The notes: generated by a model from the sequence alone, not told the origin. A stretch of DNA of 64,000 nucleotides from Hevea brasiliensis (GCF_030052815.1 NC_079509.1:41348750-41412749); one strand, 5' to 3'; positions 38,838 through 51,104 are shown, numbered from the stretch's first letter. Made by a program: numbers and translations.

Positions 38838-38957
38838 TTGTTCTTTAATTAGAAAAATATTTTCTGATAACCTATTTTTTTAAATGATTCAAATATTTAA
38901 AAATGTGAAAAATATTTTTTAGAAAAATATTTGACACGAGAAACAAAGAAGCATTTT

Positions 38958-39517
38958 GTTTGTAACTTTTCTAAAAGATGAATGTGAATGTAGAATATAA
39001 AGAAAAATGAATGTGAACATATTTGGAATCGCATCATATTTGGAATCGATGCTTGTTGCTGGCTGTAGATAAAATTGCAAGGAATTGGAATCTTTCTGGC
39101 CGTAGCTTGGGAGATGCATGTTGCTTCATTGGTGCAACCTTTATTGTATCCTTCAAGCCATAACCCATAAAAGGAAAAAGGTTCCTTATTCTCCAAGCCC
39201 AAAAAGAATACCAGTCATTCTTCTTTTTAGGTTAATGTTTGGTCGGTGGGATTTGGATGAGGAATTTTGAAAAATTTATAGATTTGTTCATACTTTATCA
39301 TTTAATTGAGAAAAAAAGTAGGTTATTAAAATCTATATCCACTTAAATTTCTCAAAATAGTGTATTTTAAAATCATCCATAGAATATGAGATTTTATAAA
39401 ATTTCTCATTTTATTTCTGTAGTATTAAAATTTATGACATGATAGAATAATTAAGAATATTTATAATTAATTACAAATTTATCATCTTGTTTATATATAC
39501 AATATGCGCACATATAA
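38958..39517. other. Intergenic sequence
   Basis: No gene or clear element. The minus-strand open frames here are short and low in information. Confidence 0.5.

Positions 39518-39568
<51 letters not shown>
39518..39568. repeat. (CA)n(TA)n compound microsatellite
   Basis: About 16 CA units followed by about 9 TA units, at the outer edge of the foldback element. Confidence 0.95.
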
Positions 39569-39571
39569 CGA

Positions 39572-42545
39572 AGAGGGGACATTGACATTACTAATAATAC
39601 CCTCTGTTATTTATATTATTTATAAAAATACCAATAAAACATATCTATAATACAATTGTATATATACTTGTCATTAATAACATAAATTAGTAACAAAATC
39701 TATCGCTATAGTATATCTATCACTAATACTTTCAATAACGAGAAGTTATTATATACAAAGTTGTCCCTAATAATTTTTATTGACAACTTTCTATCGCTAA
39801 TACTTTCAGTAGCAAGAGGTTATTCTATACAACTGTGTCGCTAATAATGTTTAGCGACAAGTTATCAATTGCTAATACTTTTAGCAATGAGAAGTTATTT
39901 AATGTAAATTTATTGCTAATAATTTTTAGTGATGACTTGTCCGTCACTAAATCTATAAATAATTTCAATTTCTAATATTATTATATTTAATATAAATTAA
40001 AATTTTAATATTATTTTAATAGTAATTATACTTATACTAAAAATTTTATTAATCTTATTTTCTTAATTATATAAGTATTATCAATTCATTAAAAATTATT
40101 TAATTTATCACAATAAAATTAATAAACATTAAGTGCTAAATCTCACTTATACTAATTTTTTTTTAATTATTCTAAATATTTACAAACTTATAATGTTAAA
40201 TTATAAAATTACTATTAAAAAATAACTGTTTAATTAACATAATTATAAAATTACTATTAAAAATTAACTATTTAATTTAAAAAATTGTATCTATATCAAG
40301 AGATATAAAATTCTAATCATATTCAATGACTTGCTATAAATTTGCAACTTTTTTTTTTTTTTTAAATATTAGTAACTGATAGCTTTACATTTACACACTC
40401 TATTTTTGTGTAATAAGATTCGAGTTTAATTAACTTTGACTTACATTGTGATTTTTTCTTTTTTCACTATATATATATATTTTTGTTATTTTTTTCCTCC
40501 AATAGGTAAAATGTATTTATAAGTTTTTAAATTTTTTGTTAGTTTTTATATGTTGCATGTATCATTCTTATTAGGATAGTTACATGCGAATGTGATTACT
40601 ATGACTTTGTTATTATTACCAATATCAAATGAAATTAATATCTTTACAAATTCAATGATATTTATATAGGTTAAAATATATTAATTTTTCTTTTTTTTTT
40701 TCATGTTTAATATCGATACACCCTAGAATATTTGGGATGATTAATATTATTTTTATATAAAAGTGCATTTTACATGTTATTTTATGAGATTTTAATTTCT
40801 TGAGTCTATTTAGTTTAAATGTAAATTAATTATAATTTGTTAATATCCTTTATGCATGTGCAAGAGCATTTTTTTTTTTATTTTTAATTTATTAGTCAAT
40901 CTTGGATAGGTTATTGTTGATTTTAACTATAAGGTTATAAGAAAGTCTAATTATATTTTTGTATATATTTGAGTAAAAAGTTATGCTTCTCTCAATATTA
41001 ATTTTAATTTGTTATATTTTAATATATTATTTAATATATTTAATAAGTATTTTTATTTTTTAAACTATAGATTATATTATATATGTTATAAATATATGAT
41101 AGATTAAAATATAAATATAAATTTAATAATGTATTTTTAATTAATTCATATTAATTATATAATTAAATTCTAAGAAGTCAATTTTTTTTTCTTTTCCTTT
41201 TCGTATAGTCCTCTCATTTTTATTTTTTTTTTAAATTTAAAATATAACAACTTAAAATTAATGTTGAGAGGTGCATATCTTTTCACATAAATATATACCA
41301 AAAATATAATTGGGCTTTCTTATTTATGGTTAAAATAAACAACCTAACTAAGATTAACTAATAAATTAAAAATAAAAATATTTTCATGAACATGAGGATA
41401 TTAACAAATTAAAATTTATCTACATTTAAACTAAATACACTTAAGAAAAATAAAATGTCATACAATCACATGTAAAATGCACTTTTTATAGAAAAATGAT
41501 ATTAATCATCCCAAATATTATAGAATACATCAATATTAAACATAAAAAAAAATCTATTTAAAAGGAAAATCAATTTATCTTAGCATATATAAATATCATT
41601 GAATTTGGAAGGACATTAGTTTCTTTTGATATTGGTAATAATAATAAATCCTAGTAATTGCATTTACATGCATTTACCTCATAAAAATAATAGTTGTGAT
41701 ATATAAAAACTTAAAATATTTAAAGACTTATAAATAGATTTTGCTCGTTGAAAAAAAAAAAGCACAAAAATATAGTGAAAAAAGAAAAAAAAAAATCACA
41801 TTATAAGTCACAGTTAATTAAATTTGAGTTTTATTCCATGAAAATTGAGTGTATAAATGTAAAGACGATCCATTACTAATATTAAAAAAAATAGCTATAA
41901 ATTTATAACAAATAAAATATTTTTCACTAAATAGGATTAGAATTTTTTATAAATAATGTATATTTTTATTTAATTAATTGGTTAGTTTTTAATAATAATT
42001 TTATAATTATATTAATTAAATAGTTATTTTTAATAGTAATTTTATGATTTAATATTATAAGTTTGTAAATATTTAGAACAATTAAAACAAAAAATTAGTA
42101 TGAATGAGATTTGATATTTAATGTTGTTTATTAATTTTATTGTAATAAACTAAATAACTTTTAATTAATTAATAATACTTATAGGGTTAAAAATATAGAA
42201 TTGTAATAGGATTTTAGTAGAAGTGCAATTAATATTAAAATAATATTAAAATTTTAATTTATATTAATTGTAGTAATATTAAAAATAAAAATTATTTATA
42301 TATTTAGTGACAGATAAGTCATAGCTAGAAATTAGTAGCGAGCAATTTACATTGAACAACTTAAAGTATTAGTGATGGATAACTTATCGCTAAAAATTAT
42401 TAGTGACAAATATGTATAAAACAACTTCTCATTGCTAAAAGCATTATTCATCGCTAAAATTTATTAGCAATGACTTTATATGAGATGGGTTCTCATTTCT
42501 TAGAGTATTAGCAATTGCTATGTGTCATTGCTAATAAATACCTAT
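39572..42545. mobile_element. Large foldback element, inverted arms of 1.3-1.5 kb
   Basis: The left arm (about 39572-41028) and right arm (about 41236-42545) are reverse complements over most of their length. Landmarks include CAAATGAAATTAATATC (40626) against GATATTGGTAATAATAATAA (41620), and TTACATGTTATTTTATGA (40770) against ACATGTAAAATGCAC (41468). The loop is only about 200 bp. The outer 400 bp of each arm carry three to four diverged subterminal repeats of about 75 bp built on TATCGCTAATA and AGCGACAAGTT, a style seen in CACTA elements. No coding region and no CACTA terminus or target duplication was identified. Confidence 0.82.
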
Positions 42546-42979
42546 TAGCACCAGTCGCTGTTAACATCAGTCACGGGGACAATACCTTTGGAATCCTGCG
42601 TCCCACATCAGTTAGGAGTCGAGGGGCTAGGTCGCTTATAAGCACTAGTCTCCCCTTTCTCCCCTTGAGGTGCATTTTCAAGATAAAACCCCTTTGAGTC
42701 GCTGTTAGCACCAGTCACGGAGACAATATCTCTAGAGCGGAGCCTAGCCCATGGCGCGGATCTGGCACATCAACATTGGCACCGTCTGTGGGAAACGTGG
42801 CCATGTGCCTCTTCCTAAGCCCCTCGAATTGGGGAGGCTATGTTGATGCCCAGTGTCCCATATCGGTTAGGAGTCGAGGGGCTAGTTTGCTTATGAGCAC
42901 TAGTCTTCCCTCTCTCCTCTAGAGGCACCTTTTCAGGACAAAATCCCTTTAGGTCGCTGTTAGCACCAGTCGCGGGGAC

Positions 42980-43371
42980 TAGAGCTATGCACGGTTCATG
43001 GGGGAATTGAATCAAACCAAACCGAAGAATCGTATCAAACTGACAGGAACCGTATCGAACCAAAGTTATTTTGATACTTTGGTTCGGTTCTGGTTCTTCA
43101 CTAAAAACTGAATCGAAACCGTACCAAAATTGAACAGAAATCGTACTGAACCGGAACCGAACTGAGAACCGAATTTATATATATGCTTTTCTATGTTTTT
43201 TTTAGATGTATTATATATTTTTAATATAATTATATATACTTATGTATGTATATAAAATTATAAACTAAATACAACCTAATATTATATTTCATTTTTTTAT
43301 ATTTTCTTAATAATTTTAGTTATAAATATATTAAATTACCTTATCATTCTTAATTATAAATATACTATTAT

Positions 43372-43440
<69 letters not shown>

Positions 43441-43771
43441 TCTTAATTATATTTGTATCTTATAGTTAAATATTATATGATTAATAAATAGTTAAAATGT
43501 ATATTATATGATATATTATATATTAATATCTCAATTCAAAACTTAAATGCTAATTCAAGTATGACTTTTAAGGAAATAATTACATAAAATTATTTTAAGA
43601 ACCGAGAACCGAACCATACCGAACTGAACCGAAACTAAAGAACCGAGAACTGTACCAAACTGAAACCAAAACAATGAAGAACCGAACAAGAACTGCACCG
43701 AAATTTCGAAATTCCGATTCAGTTCCAGTTCCTAGGCAAATTCCGAACTGAACTGGAATCGAATACCCCTA
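42980..43771. mobile_element. hAT-like non-autonomous insertion in the TRIM right LTR
   Basis: 792 bp, starting TAGAGCTA and ending TACCCCTA (imperfect terminal inverted repeat). It is flanked by an 8-bp target duplication with one mismatch (GCGGGGAC 42972-42979, GCAGGGAC 43772-43779). The subterminal parts are rich in GAACCGAACC/GGTTCGGTTC in opposite orientations. The centre holds a TA microsatellite (43374-43437). Confidence 0.82.
43374..43437. repeat. (TA)n microsatellite
   Basis: About 32 TA units inside the hAT-like insertion. Confidence 0.97.
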
Positions 43772-43830
43772 GCAGGGACAATACCTTTGGAGCGGGGCTA
43801 AGCCCATGGCACGGATTTGGTACATCAACA

Positions 43831-44380
43831 CTCTCCTCTGTCATACATTTGAAAAAAAAAATAAAAATACTTATTAAATATATTAAGTAAGTTTTAAAAT
43901 TATTTGTAGTAAACAATATGATAATGTAAAATTTCAAGATATTAATATAACAAAAATAAAAATTTCATAATGATAATGCACTCAAGTACAAATTACATTT
44001 TAAAAATTATAATATTTTCTAATTTTATAAATAATTTCCTTTCATATTAGTCTAACTATGCAACATCATTATGCAAATTTGATGTTACATTAAATTATAA
44101 AAAATATAATATAGGCAAATCAAACTTATTATTTTTTATAAAAGTAAACTAACATAGTTTGAATAAATTTAATTCAATGAGCTAACTTGTAATTTTTATT
44201 AATTTATTTTAATTTTTAAAACTTAATATTATGTCATTTTTTTTATGTTACATTTAAGTTTATAATTATATTATTATTATTACTATTATATATAACGTAT
44301 AACTTCTTTAATAGCATTAAAATGAAGTGATCATATAATGTTTCCAAAAAAAATGAAAAATCGTTAAAAATAATTATACA
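43831..44380. other. AT-rich intergenic sequence
   Basis: Runs of A/T; no feature seen. Confidence 0.5.
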
Positions 44381-44388
44381 CAGGGTTC

Positions 44389-46008
44389 TCACCCTGAACC
44401 ATAATTAGAAATTGATTTAGCAGGGCGAATCCGCCTTCGAATTCGAGAAGGAAACAAGTGAGTTAAACAACTAAATTCTACTTGGTTCATAAATGAAATT
44501 GATATACGTGTTAACTCTCCATATCTTATTTTCATGTGTAGGTTTTCTGTTGGATCTGCAGCAGCTTGAGTGATCATGAATTCCTTTAAGCAGCGGATAC
44601 ACCCTGCGGGTGTCATGTGGAAGATTGTTCCAAAAGAAACTAAGGACTTTTACTGGGAGGAATTCAAGGTAACGTCTATTTCAGTTTTCTTTTAATTATT
44701 ATTTTTGATGTTTTTAAATATAGAAATCACTAAAATATGTACTATTATATATTGCAGAAAAAATATTATTGGACTACTGCTGAGGAACCAGGGGTAAAGG
44801 GTTGCTGGCAAGCAAAGGCTGCTGAATGGTACAAGGACATGATATCTGTTTTAAGGCGAAGAGAAAAAGGCCCCAATATGTTAGTGAAGAAGCATGGGCT
44901 CGAATTGAGTAGCATTGGGAGGACCCTTCTGTCATTCAATGATTTGAGACTAATTCGAGAAACTGTCGTGGTGCTGTAGATGGTCTAGGGCCGTCCACCC
45001 ACACAGGTGGATCTATATCATTTCAAGAATGGTCGGATAGAATGGTGAGCTTTTCATAAATAGATATTAGATATTTAATTTTCATCTAAATTTAAATTTA
45101 TTTTCCTATATACATATTTAGTTCATTAATTATTATGTAATAAGCAAATATGATTATTGTTGATGGAATTGTCACTGAATAATTGTTTGGATTGATATGA
45201 GATTGAGTTATTATATATTTGTTGATTTCTGACAGGACAAAATGTCAAAAATATAAGGGAAACTCTATCCTTTTTTTTTTTTGGAAATAGATTTCTTAAA
45301 TTTATTATAGTTTATTCCTGATAATTGTTTATTTATATGTTATAGAAGAAAGATTTGGGTCGAAAGCCCAAATGGTATAAGTTAGTTGTTCAAACTCATA
45401 CTCGCAATCATGACAAAGAAAGATTTGTAGACGAAAAGTCCATGCAAATAAATGTAGGTACTTAATTATTTATTTCAAATAAACTAATTTTTCTATTGTA
45501 TTATTTCATAAATTAATACAAATTTTCCTATTTTTTACATACAGGAAGCGATAGTGGCTAGAAGGGAAGAGCCCCAACAAACTACACCTGATGCCATTGA
45601 TGAGAATCAAATTTATTTGGATATTGTTGAAGCTGGCCATAAGAGACGAATGATGTAAGGGCTTGGATCAGAATCATCTGTCATTTACCCTTCACATCGA
45701 GCATCTTCTTCTGGGGGTCCTCATCACATGATCCTTAATCTGCTGTTTTACAACAAGAAGTAGAACATTTGAAGAAGCAACTTGAAGAAGAGAGGCAACA
45801 GAGGCAAGCAGAGAAACAAGTTATTATAGAGCAACTTGAAGAAGAGAGGCAACAGAGGCAACAAGAGAAGCAAGCTATCATGGAACAATTTAAGACACAT
45901 TTGGAAGACATGAGACAATCAATATTGGAGGAGATTATGAGATTAGTCAGAGGCTTACCAATAACTCTACCTCCAACTTTGCCTCCACCTCCACCTGATC
46001 AGGATTGA
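44389..46008 (+). pseudogene. Decayed CACTA transposase-family gene (Ptta/En-Spm, PF03004-like)
   Basis: Intron-containing. A possible upstream exon ends near 44456 (GTGAGT follows). The next exon (to 44668) reads FYWEEFK. The exon from 44758 reads KKYYWTTAEEP, then WQAKAAEWYKDMISVLRRR, and a frame-shifted EEAWAR and GSISFQEWSDRM to about 45042. Exons 45347-45454 (DLGRKPKWYKLVVQTHTRNH) and from 45546 follow. This order matches the plant transposase family found in CACTA elements. The C-terminus (45769-46008) is a Glu/Gln/Arg coiled coil (EERQQRQ repeats) ending in a proline run. In-frame TAG/TAA and frameshifts (near 44907, 45656, 45735) mark it as dead. It probably belongs with the CACTA end at 46752. 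Confidence 0.75.
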
Positions 46009-46119
46009 TGGTTTTGTATCTTAACTTTAACTTATTAAATTTTAATATTTTTATATTCCTAGTTTATATTTATTTTATAACATGTATGGAGTAGTATTAT
46101 TATTAATAATATTATAGGA

Positions 46120-46120
<1 letters not shown>

Positions 46121-46159
<39 letters not shown>

Positions 46160-46160
46160 T
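46121..46160. repeat. (TTA)n microsatellite
   Basis: About 13 TTA units. Confidence 0.95.
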
Positions 46161-46219
46161 GCATTTGTTATGCATTATTTATTTTTAAGCCATTAATAAT
46201 TAAAATTTAATGCGTAAAA

Positions 46220-46752
46220 TTATTTAAAAAAATTTAAAAAATTTTACCGACGAAACAAAATGGTAGGTAAAAATTATTAAAATTATTAATAAAAAATTAC
46301 CAACCAAAACTATTTGGTAGGTAAATATTTTTTAAAAAATATAAAAAACTTACCAACAAAAAAAAAGTAGTAGGTAAATATTTTAAAAAAATCATTAAAA
46401 AATTTACCTTTATTAAAAATTATTACCGACCAAAAAATTGGTTGGTAATTCTTAGTCGCTAAATTCATCTTACCTACCATATCTTTTTTGTCGATAATTA
46501 GTGATAAAAAGTTTAGTCAGTAAATGGTCGGTAATTTATTTTTGCCTACGATCCTCCCACGAAATTACTTTTGAAAAAATCTCAATTTCGCTACGAATTT
46601 TTTTCTCTGTAAAATTACCTACAAACGCTATTTCGTTGGTAAAAATCACCTACGCATGAATTTGTAGACGAAAAAAATTCCATCGGTAATTCGTTGATAA
46701 TCTTAATTACCTACGAAATATAAGCAAATTTAGTCAGTAATTTCTTATAGTG
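46220..46752. mobile_element. CACTA element terminus with subterminal repeats
   Basis: It ends TTTCTTATAGTG (46741-46752), the complement of a CACTATAAGAAA terminus. The preceding 500 bp carry many short repeats in both orientations of TTACC-GACGAAA and GGTAGGTAA/TTACCTACGA, typical CACTA subterminal binding-site arrays. The opposite terminus was not found, so the element is truncated or the other end has decayed. Confidence 0.78.
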
Positions 46753-47321
46753 TGTAAATTTAAGAATACAATAAGAATTTGTTTCCTGAAATTATTCTTC
46801 TTCAATATTTACTATATTCTTATTATATATAGAAAATTCGCATGTATTATTTTATTATTTTTTATCAATATATAATTTATTATTTTATACAATATTTTTT
46901 AAATTAAATTAAATAAATTTTTTGACCCCATTAACTCGATTTTTTGGCTCCGCCCCTATTTAACACCAATAAAATCTCTAGCCAAGGAAAAATTATAGAG
47001 TACATTGTTATTCTTCCATGTTAAATATTCTACATGAAATGATAAATTAATAAAAAAACAAACACCTATACATAGTAAATCTCAAAAAGTTATAACCACC
47101 GGTTAGGCTTCTTCTTTTTCTGGCCGCTTTACTCTAGCGAAGTGCCTCTAACCTCCGCAATTATAGCAGGTCCCGCCAACACAGGACAATCAATTTTATT
47201 CTAATTTAATTTACTTATTTTAATCTATATTTAATTCATCTATAACTTGCAATTTTCTATTCATAATATATGTAGATATAATAATTTATTAATCGATTAA
47301 TAGATAATAATAATAATAATA

Positions 47322-47360
<39 letters not shown>

Positions 47361-48099
47361 TATGAAAAGTAAACCCCAAAACGGATAAAAATATTTAAAT
47401 TTATATTTTTTTATTATATTGTAAAATTTAAATCTATAATTTATAATTTTCTAAAAAATAAATAACAAAAAATAAGTAATTAATTAGTACAAATATTGAT
47501 AGATTGTTATTATCATCCATTAATTTATGGTATTATTGTTTAAAAAAAATCCTACAAAGATTATAATTATTCTTGTTATTGTTATGAGATAAGCTTAAAA
47601 TTTTTAACAAAATATTTTTTAACTTTTTATTGTAAAATTTTATAAATTTTAATATACTATAATTTTAGGAATTTTAACATGCAAGCTACGTTATAAAAAA
47701 TACTAGTTAAAATAAAAGCTTTTCATCTTGCGTTCAACTCAAATTTTGATCCAACCAATAAGATAAGAGTAACTAATAACAATTTTTCTAATAAAAATTC
47801 TTATATACAAAAAAATTAAATCTCAAATATAAATAATTTGAAATATACGTTATAAAAAACACTAGTTAAAATAAAAGCTTTTCATCTTACATCCGACACC
47901 AATTTTTTCCAACCAATAAAATAAGAGCAACTGGTAACCACTTTTTTTAATAAAATTTATAAATAAGAAATAGCATCTTATGCTATATAAATTTAAGAGT
48001 TAGAATTATTTTAAAATTTTATTTTTATTACTATTTTATTAATTAATTTTAAATATAAATTGTTTAGCAACACTAATAATATAATTTAAGAATGCTAAT
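46753..48099. other. Intergenic sequence with a local duplication
   Basis: It is AT-rich. 46920-46975 carries a TTTGACCCC/GGCTCCGCCCC motif that may be one end of a miniature element. A (TA)n tract lies at 47325-47356. A duplication is listed separately. No gene seen. Confidence 0.5.
47687..47970 (+). repeat. Tandem duplication with a period of about 158 bp
   Basis: TACGTTATAAAAAA followed by ACTAGTTAAAATAAAAGCTT occurs at 47687 and again at 47845. In both copies it is followed by TTTTCATCTT and CCAACCAATAA. The second copy is diverged and shorter. Confidence 0.78.
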
Positions 48100-48120
48100 T
48101 AGTGTCCTTAATTAAATGTT

Positions 48121-48660
48121 TACCAACACTTTCTTAGGCATCGACGCTTGCATTACTACAAGTACGATCGCCTCATATTTTTATTACATAAGAGTGTTGG
48201 TGACATTTTTTCTATGAGCGTCACCAAATGACCAACGCATTAACTCTTTAGCATTGCCATTTTAATTACACTATACATTCATAGTGCCGTAAACATGACG
48301 TTGCTTTACTATAAGCGTCACCACATTAGGGTCACATAGGTTCATTAGTGTTGTCATGTGAACTATAATTAATCTTTAGTGTCCTAAAATTGAGCACACA
48401 TATTAATGGTTGCGTCCTCAGTTGGCTACACTATACATGTCTAGTGTCCCAAATATGGCGACACTTGTTCTATAAGCGTCCCAAAATGAACGACTCATAA
48501 TTATAATTACTCCCCAATTAGCTAAACTATGAATGTATAATGTTCCGAATTTGGTGACACTTATTGTAAAAATGTTTCAAAATGGACAAACATTATTTAA
48601 GTAGCGTCCACAAATAGCGATGCAAATGCATAGTTAATCACAAAAGTTTCACAACATTTT
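48121..48660. mobile_element. CACTA-like terminal region (subterminal repeat array)
   Basis: A block of many short, diverged repeats in both orientations (GCGTCACCA, AGTGTCCCAAA, TGGCGACACTT), including ACTACAAG at about 48154, which resembles a CACTA terminus. No coding region. Confidence 0.6.
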
Positions 48661-49002
48661 TTTTTGCTGACAGTGTTTTCATACTAATTAATTTTTTTAA
48701 TTAATATTTTTAGAGCTATGAAATACCTTTATGATTGAAACCATATACAATATAATTTTTCTCAAAAACACACATATATGTATAATGAAAATATAAAATA
48801 TATTTATGTATCGAATTTAGTTAAGCAATATTTGCTTACAAAATGAATTAAATCCTGATAAAAAATAATTATCCTAATGACATATGAATTACTTCCCTAA
48901 ATAGAGGCCAAAATTACTGAAATTTTGACAATATGAACTTTGCCCGAATCAGACAGAGATTGAGAGGAAGAGTGACAACAACAAAGATCAAGAGGGAGAA
49001 GG

Positions 49003-49007
<5 letters not shown>

Positions 49008-49074
<67 letters not shown>
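49008..49074. repeat. (AG)n microsatellite
   Basis: About 33 AG units. The opposite-strand open frame through it (Ser/Leu repeats) is not a gene. Confidence 0.97.
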
Positions 49075-49077
<3 letters not shown>

Positions 49078-49468
49078 GATTGAGATCGACTAATTACTAT
49101 GGTTGTGTCTAGGACATAGAAGAACCACAGGGGAGAGAGATAGAAAGAGAAAGAGAAGTTATTTTCATTATTCATCGCTTGGGCTTTGTTTGTGAGAAGG
49201 TTGTGCAAGGTAAAGAAGTTTTATGAATTTATATTCAATAGAGTTTAAAATTTTTAAAAATTTAATTATAGCTAAATAAATAAAATTAATGGATTAACAT
49301 ATTTGTTATTCAAAATTTTCAAATATTTCAAATATAATTAAGTAGTGAATAGAAATATTTTGAAATATTTCCAAAGAAAATCTTAGTTAAGGAGTATATA
49401 TATGTACACACACATACGCGCGCACAGTACCTTAAACCTTAGCCTTTGTTGGTCACCATGGGGGAGTT

Positions 49469-50641
49469 ATCAGCGTCGTTTAGTTATTTTTGATAGGCAA
49501 GAAATTTTATTAATAATAATGGAAAAGAGGAGGAGAAAGAACTCCCTCTTACATATTAGAAGGCAAAATCAAAGAGAATCCAACCTAAAGATCCACATCC
49601 AACTCACCAAATGAGAAAGAACAAAGCATAGCAATTTACATGGAAGGCAACTGACACAACTTTACTATGTATTCCACAAAGATCTAACTAGACAAATGCC
49701 GTCTTCAACCCAAAGAGAGCCCACCATGCCACTATCATAGACCCAAACAGCTTATGCTTTTAGATTCAAAAAAGAGCTATCAAGCTTGACAAATCATCCC
49801 AGGATTCCAGCTCATCATAAAAGCACTGTCAGATTGAGAGACTCATTGAAGCCTATCAACAAACCTTGAATGCTCATATTTAAACTCCAGAAGAAAGCCA
49901 AACACAACAACAACAAGACTCAAGAAGAAAGACCATTCACCAAAAACTCACTATAGCTCAAAAATCCACATTAAAACCAAACTCCATCTCTACCCATACA
50001 ACACCAACATAATAGAAATTATGAAGAAAATCACAACAAAGAAAAAAGAGCCCAGTGGAGGATAGGCGCAGACGAGATAGCGAAAATAAAAAGGATAAAA
50101 CCCCAACAAATTGCATCAACAATCAAACCCAAAGCCTAAAAATAAATAATTCCATAAATAAAAAGTCCAATAAAACCACCAAGATGTTAATGCGTGCTCA
50201 GTTGCAGGTTGAGAGATTTGAATTGAACTGTGACTTGACTTTTTTAGGAAAAAAAGGAAGACAAGCAGGAGGTCAACCTCACCCAGACAAAACAACGAAT
50301 GCAAGATAGGCCAAATAGAATAGCCAAATAGAACACTGAACAAAAGGAGGTCAAACCCAATAAAACTTACATCTGCACCAGGTGATAGGAAGCCAAAAAA
50401 CAAAGGACGACAAAAACAACAGAAAAAATTGCCAAAACACAAACAAAGATATAGGAGAATGACACTGAACCATGAGAAAACTAAATGCTCAATTGCAACA
50501 GAGGAAGACAACAAAAGCAAACCTACCCAAAAATAATGGAAACCAAACACAATAAAAATAACATCAACCGAAGCAATTCATTTGAGGTCTTTAATTGCTT
50601 CAATCCAACATCAGCAGAAGCAACATCAGCGTCGTTTAGTT
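49469..50641 (-). mobile_element. 5'-truncated LINE with 17-bp target-site duplication
   Basis: A perfect 17-bp direct repeat (ATCAGCGTCGTTTAGTT) is at 49469-49485 and 50625-50641. The 1139 bp between read as the 3' end of a LINE on the minus strand. Next to the left repeat the minus strand ends AATAAAATTTCTTGCCTATC followed by a short A-rich tail, as plant L1-type LINEs do. The interior has no reverse transcriptase motif, consistent with 5' truncation during target-primed insertion. The 144-codon minus-strand Phe/Leu-rich frame (50116-50550) is not convincing as a protein. Confidence 0.78.
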
Positions 50642-51066
50642 GCAAGGAAGCTTACTGATTCTGGAGGGGTGGGCTACCTGAGAAACAGGAGGGGAAAGGG
50701 GGTTACAAGGTTTACACTGTTTTGAAAAATCTCTCTCCTTTTTTCCTTAAACAAAAATAAAATTAAAATAATAATTTAAAAATAAATTTTTTTTTTAGAA
50801 TATCTTTACTAAAACCAAAATTTAGTAGATTAATATTTTTATATTCTTAAAATTTAATTTAAAAATTTTTTACAATTCTCATCCTTATAATTTATCTATG
50901 TGAAAGCCAACACATTAATTTTGCCTAATTTCAAAACTTTTAAAGAAGAGAGAATTATTTGAATTAGAATTTTTTTTTTTTTTGAATTTGGAAATAAATA
51001 TATAATTAGTAAATTATTAATTTAATAGTTATGTATTTATATAATTAATATTTAATGTCATGCAAA

Positions 51067-51104
<38 letters not shown>

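Larger units (their letters stand above)
27928..38957. mobile_element. Foldback MITE split by an LTR element
   Basis: The left half (27928-28142) starts AAGGCTCTATTTGTTTTGCG and aligns with the left part of the MITE at 24617. The right half (38838-38957) contains AAAATATTTGACACGAGAAA, the inverted counterpart of the left end. The 10.7 kb between them is the LTR element 28143-38837. Confidence 0.65.
42554..43830 (+). mobile_element. TRIM-type miniature LTR retrotransposon, right LTR interrupted
   Basis: The left LTR is at 42586-42775. It is followed by a primer-binding-type motif TTGGCACCGTCTGTGGG (42776-42792), a 48-bp remainder of the interior, and the right LTR at 42841-43830. Without its insertion the right LTR is 190 bp, equal to the left. 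Both contain GGTTAGGAGTCGAGGGGCTA-like sequence and end CACATCAACA/TACATCAACA. The left LTR lacks the expected TGTTGATG start. Instead it is preceded at 42554-42591 by a fragment resembling the 3' half of an LTR. There is no coding capacity. Confidence 0.85.

Noticed and set aside
28138..38842. Target duplication for the gag-only element
   Set aside because: The flanking 5-mers TTTTC and TTGTT do not match well enough; ends are set from LTR homology only.
48897..49208. Minus-strand frame with a long Ser-Leu repeat
   Set aside because: It is the translation of the (AG)n microsatellite.
50116..50550. 144-codon minus-strand frame rich in Phe and Leu, looking like a membrane protein
   Set aside because: It lies inside the truncated LINE and reflects its T-rich minus strand; no family motif.
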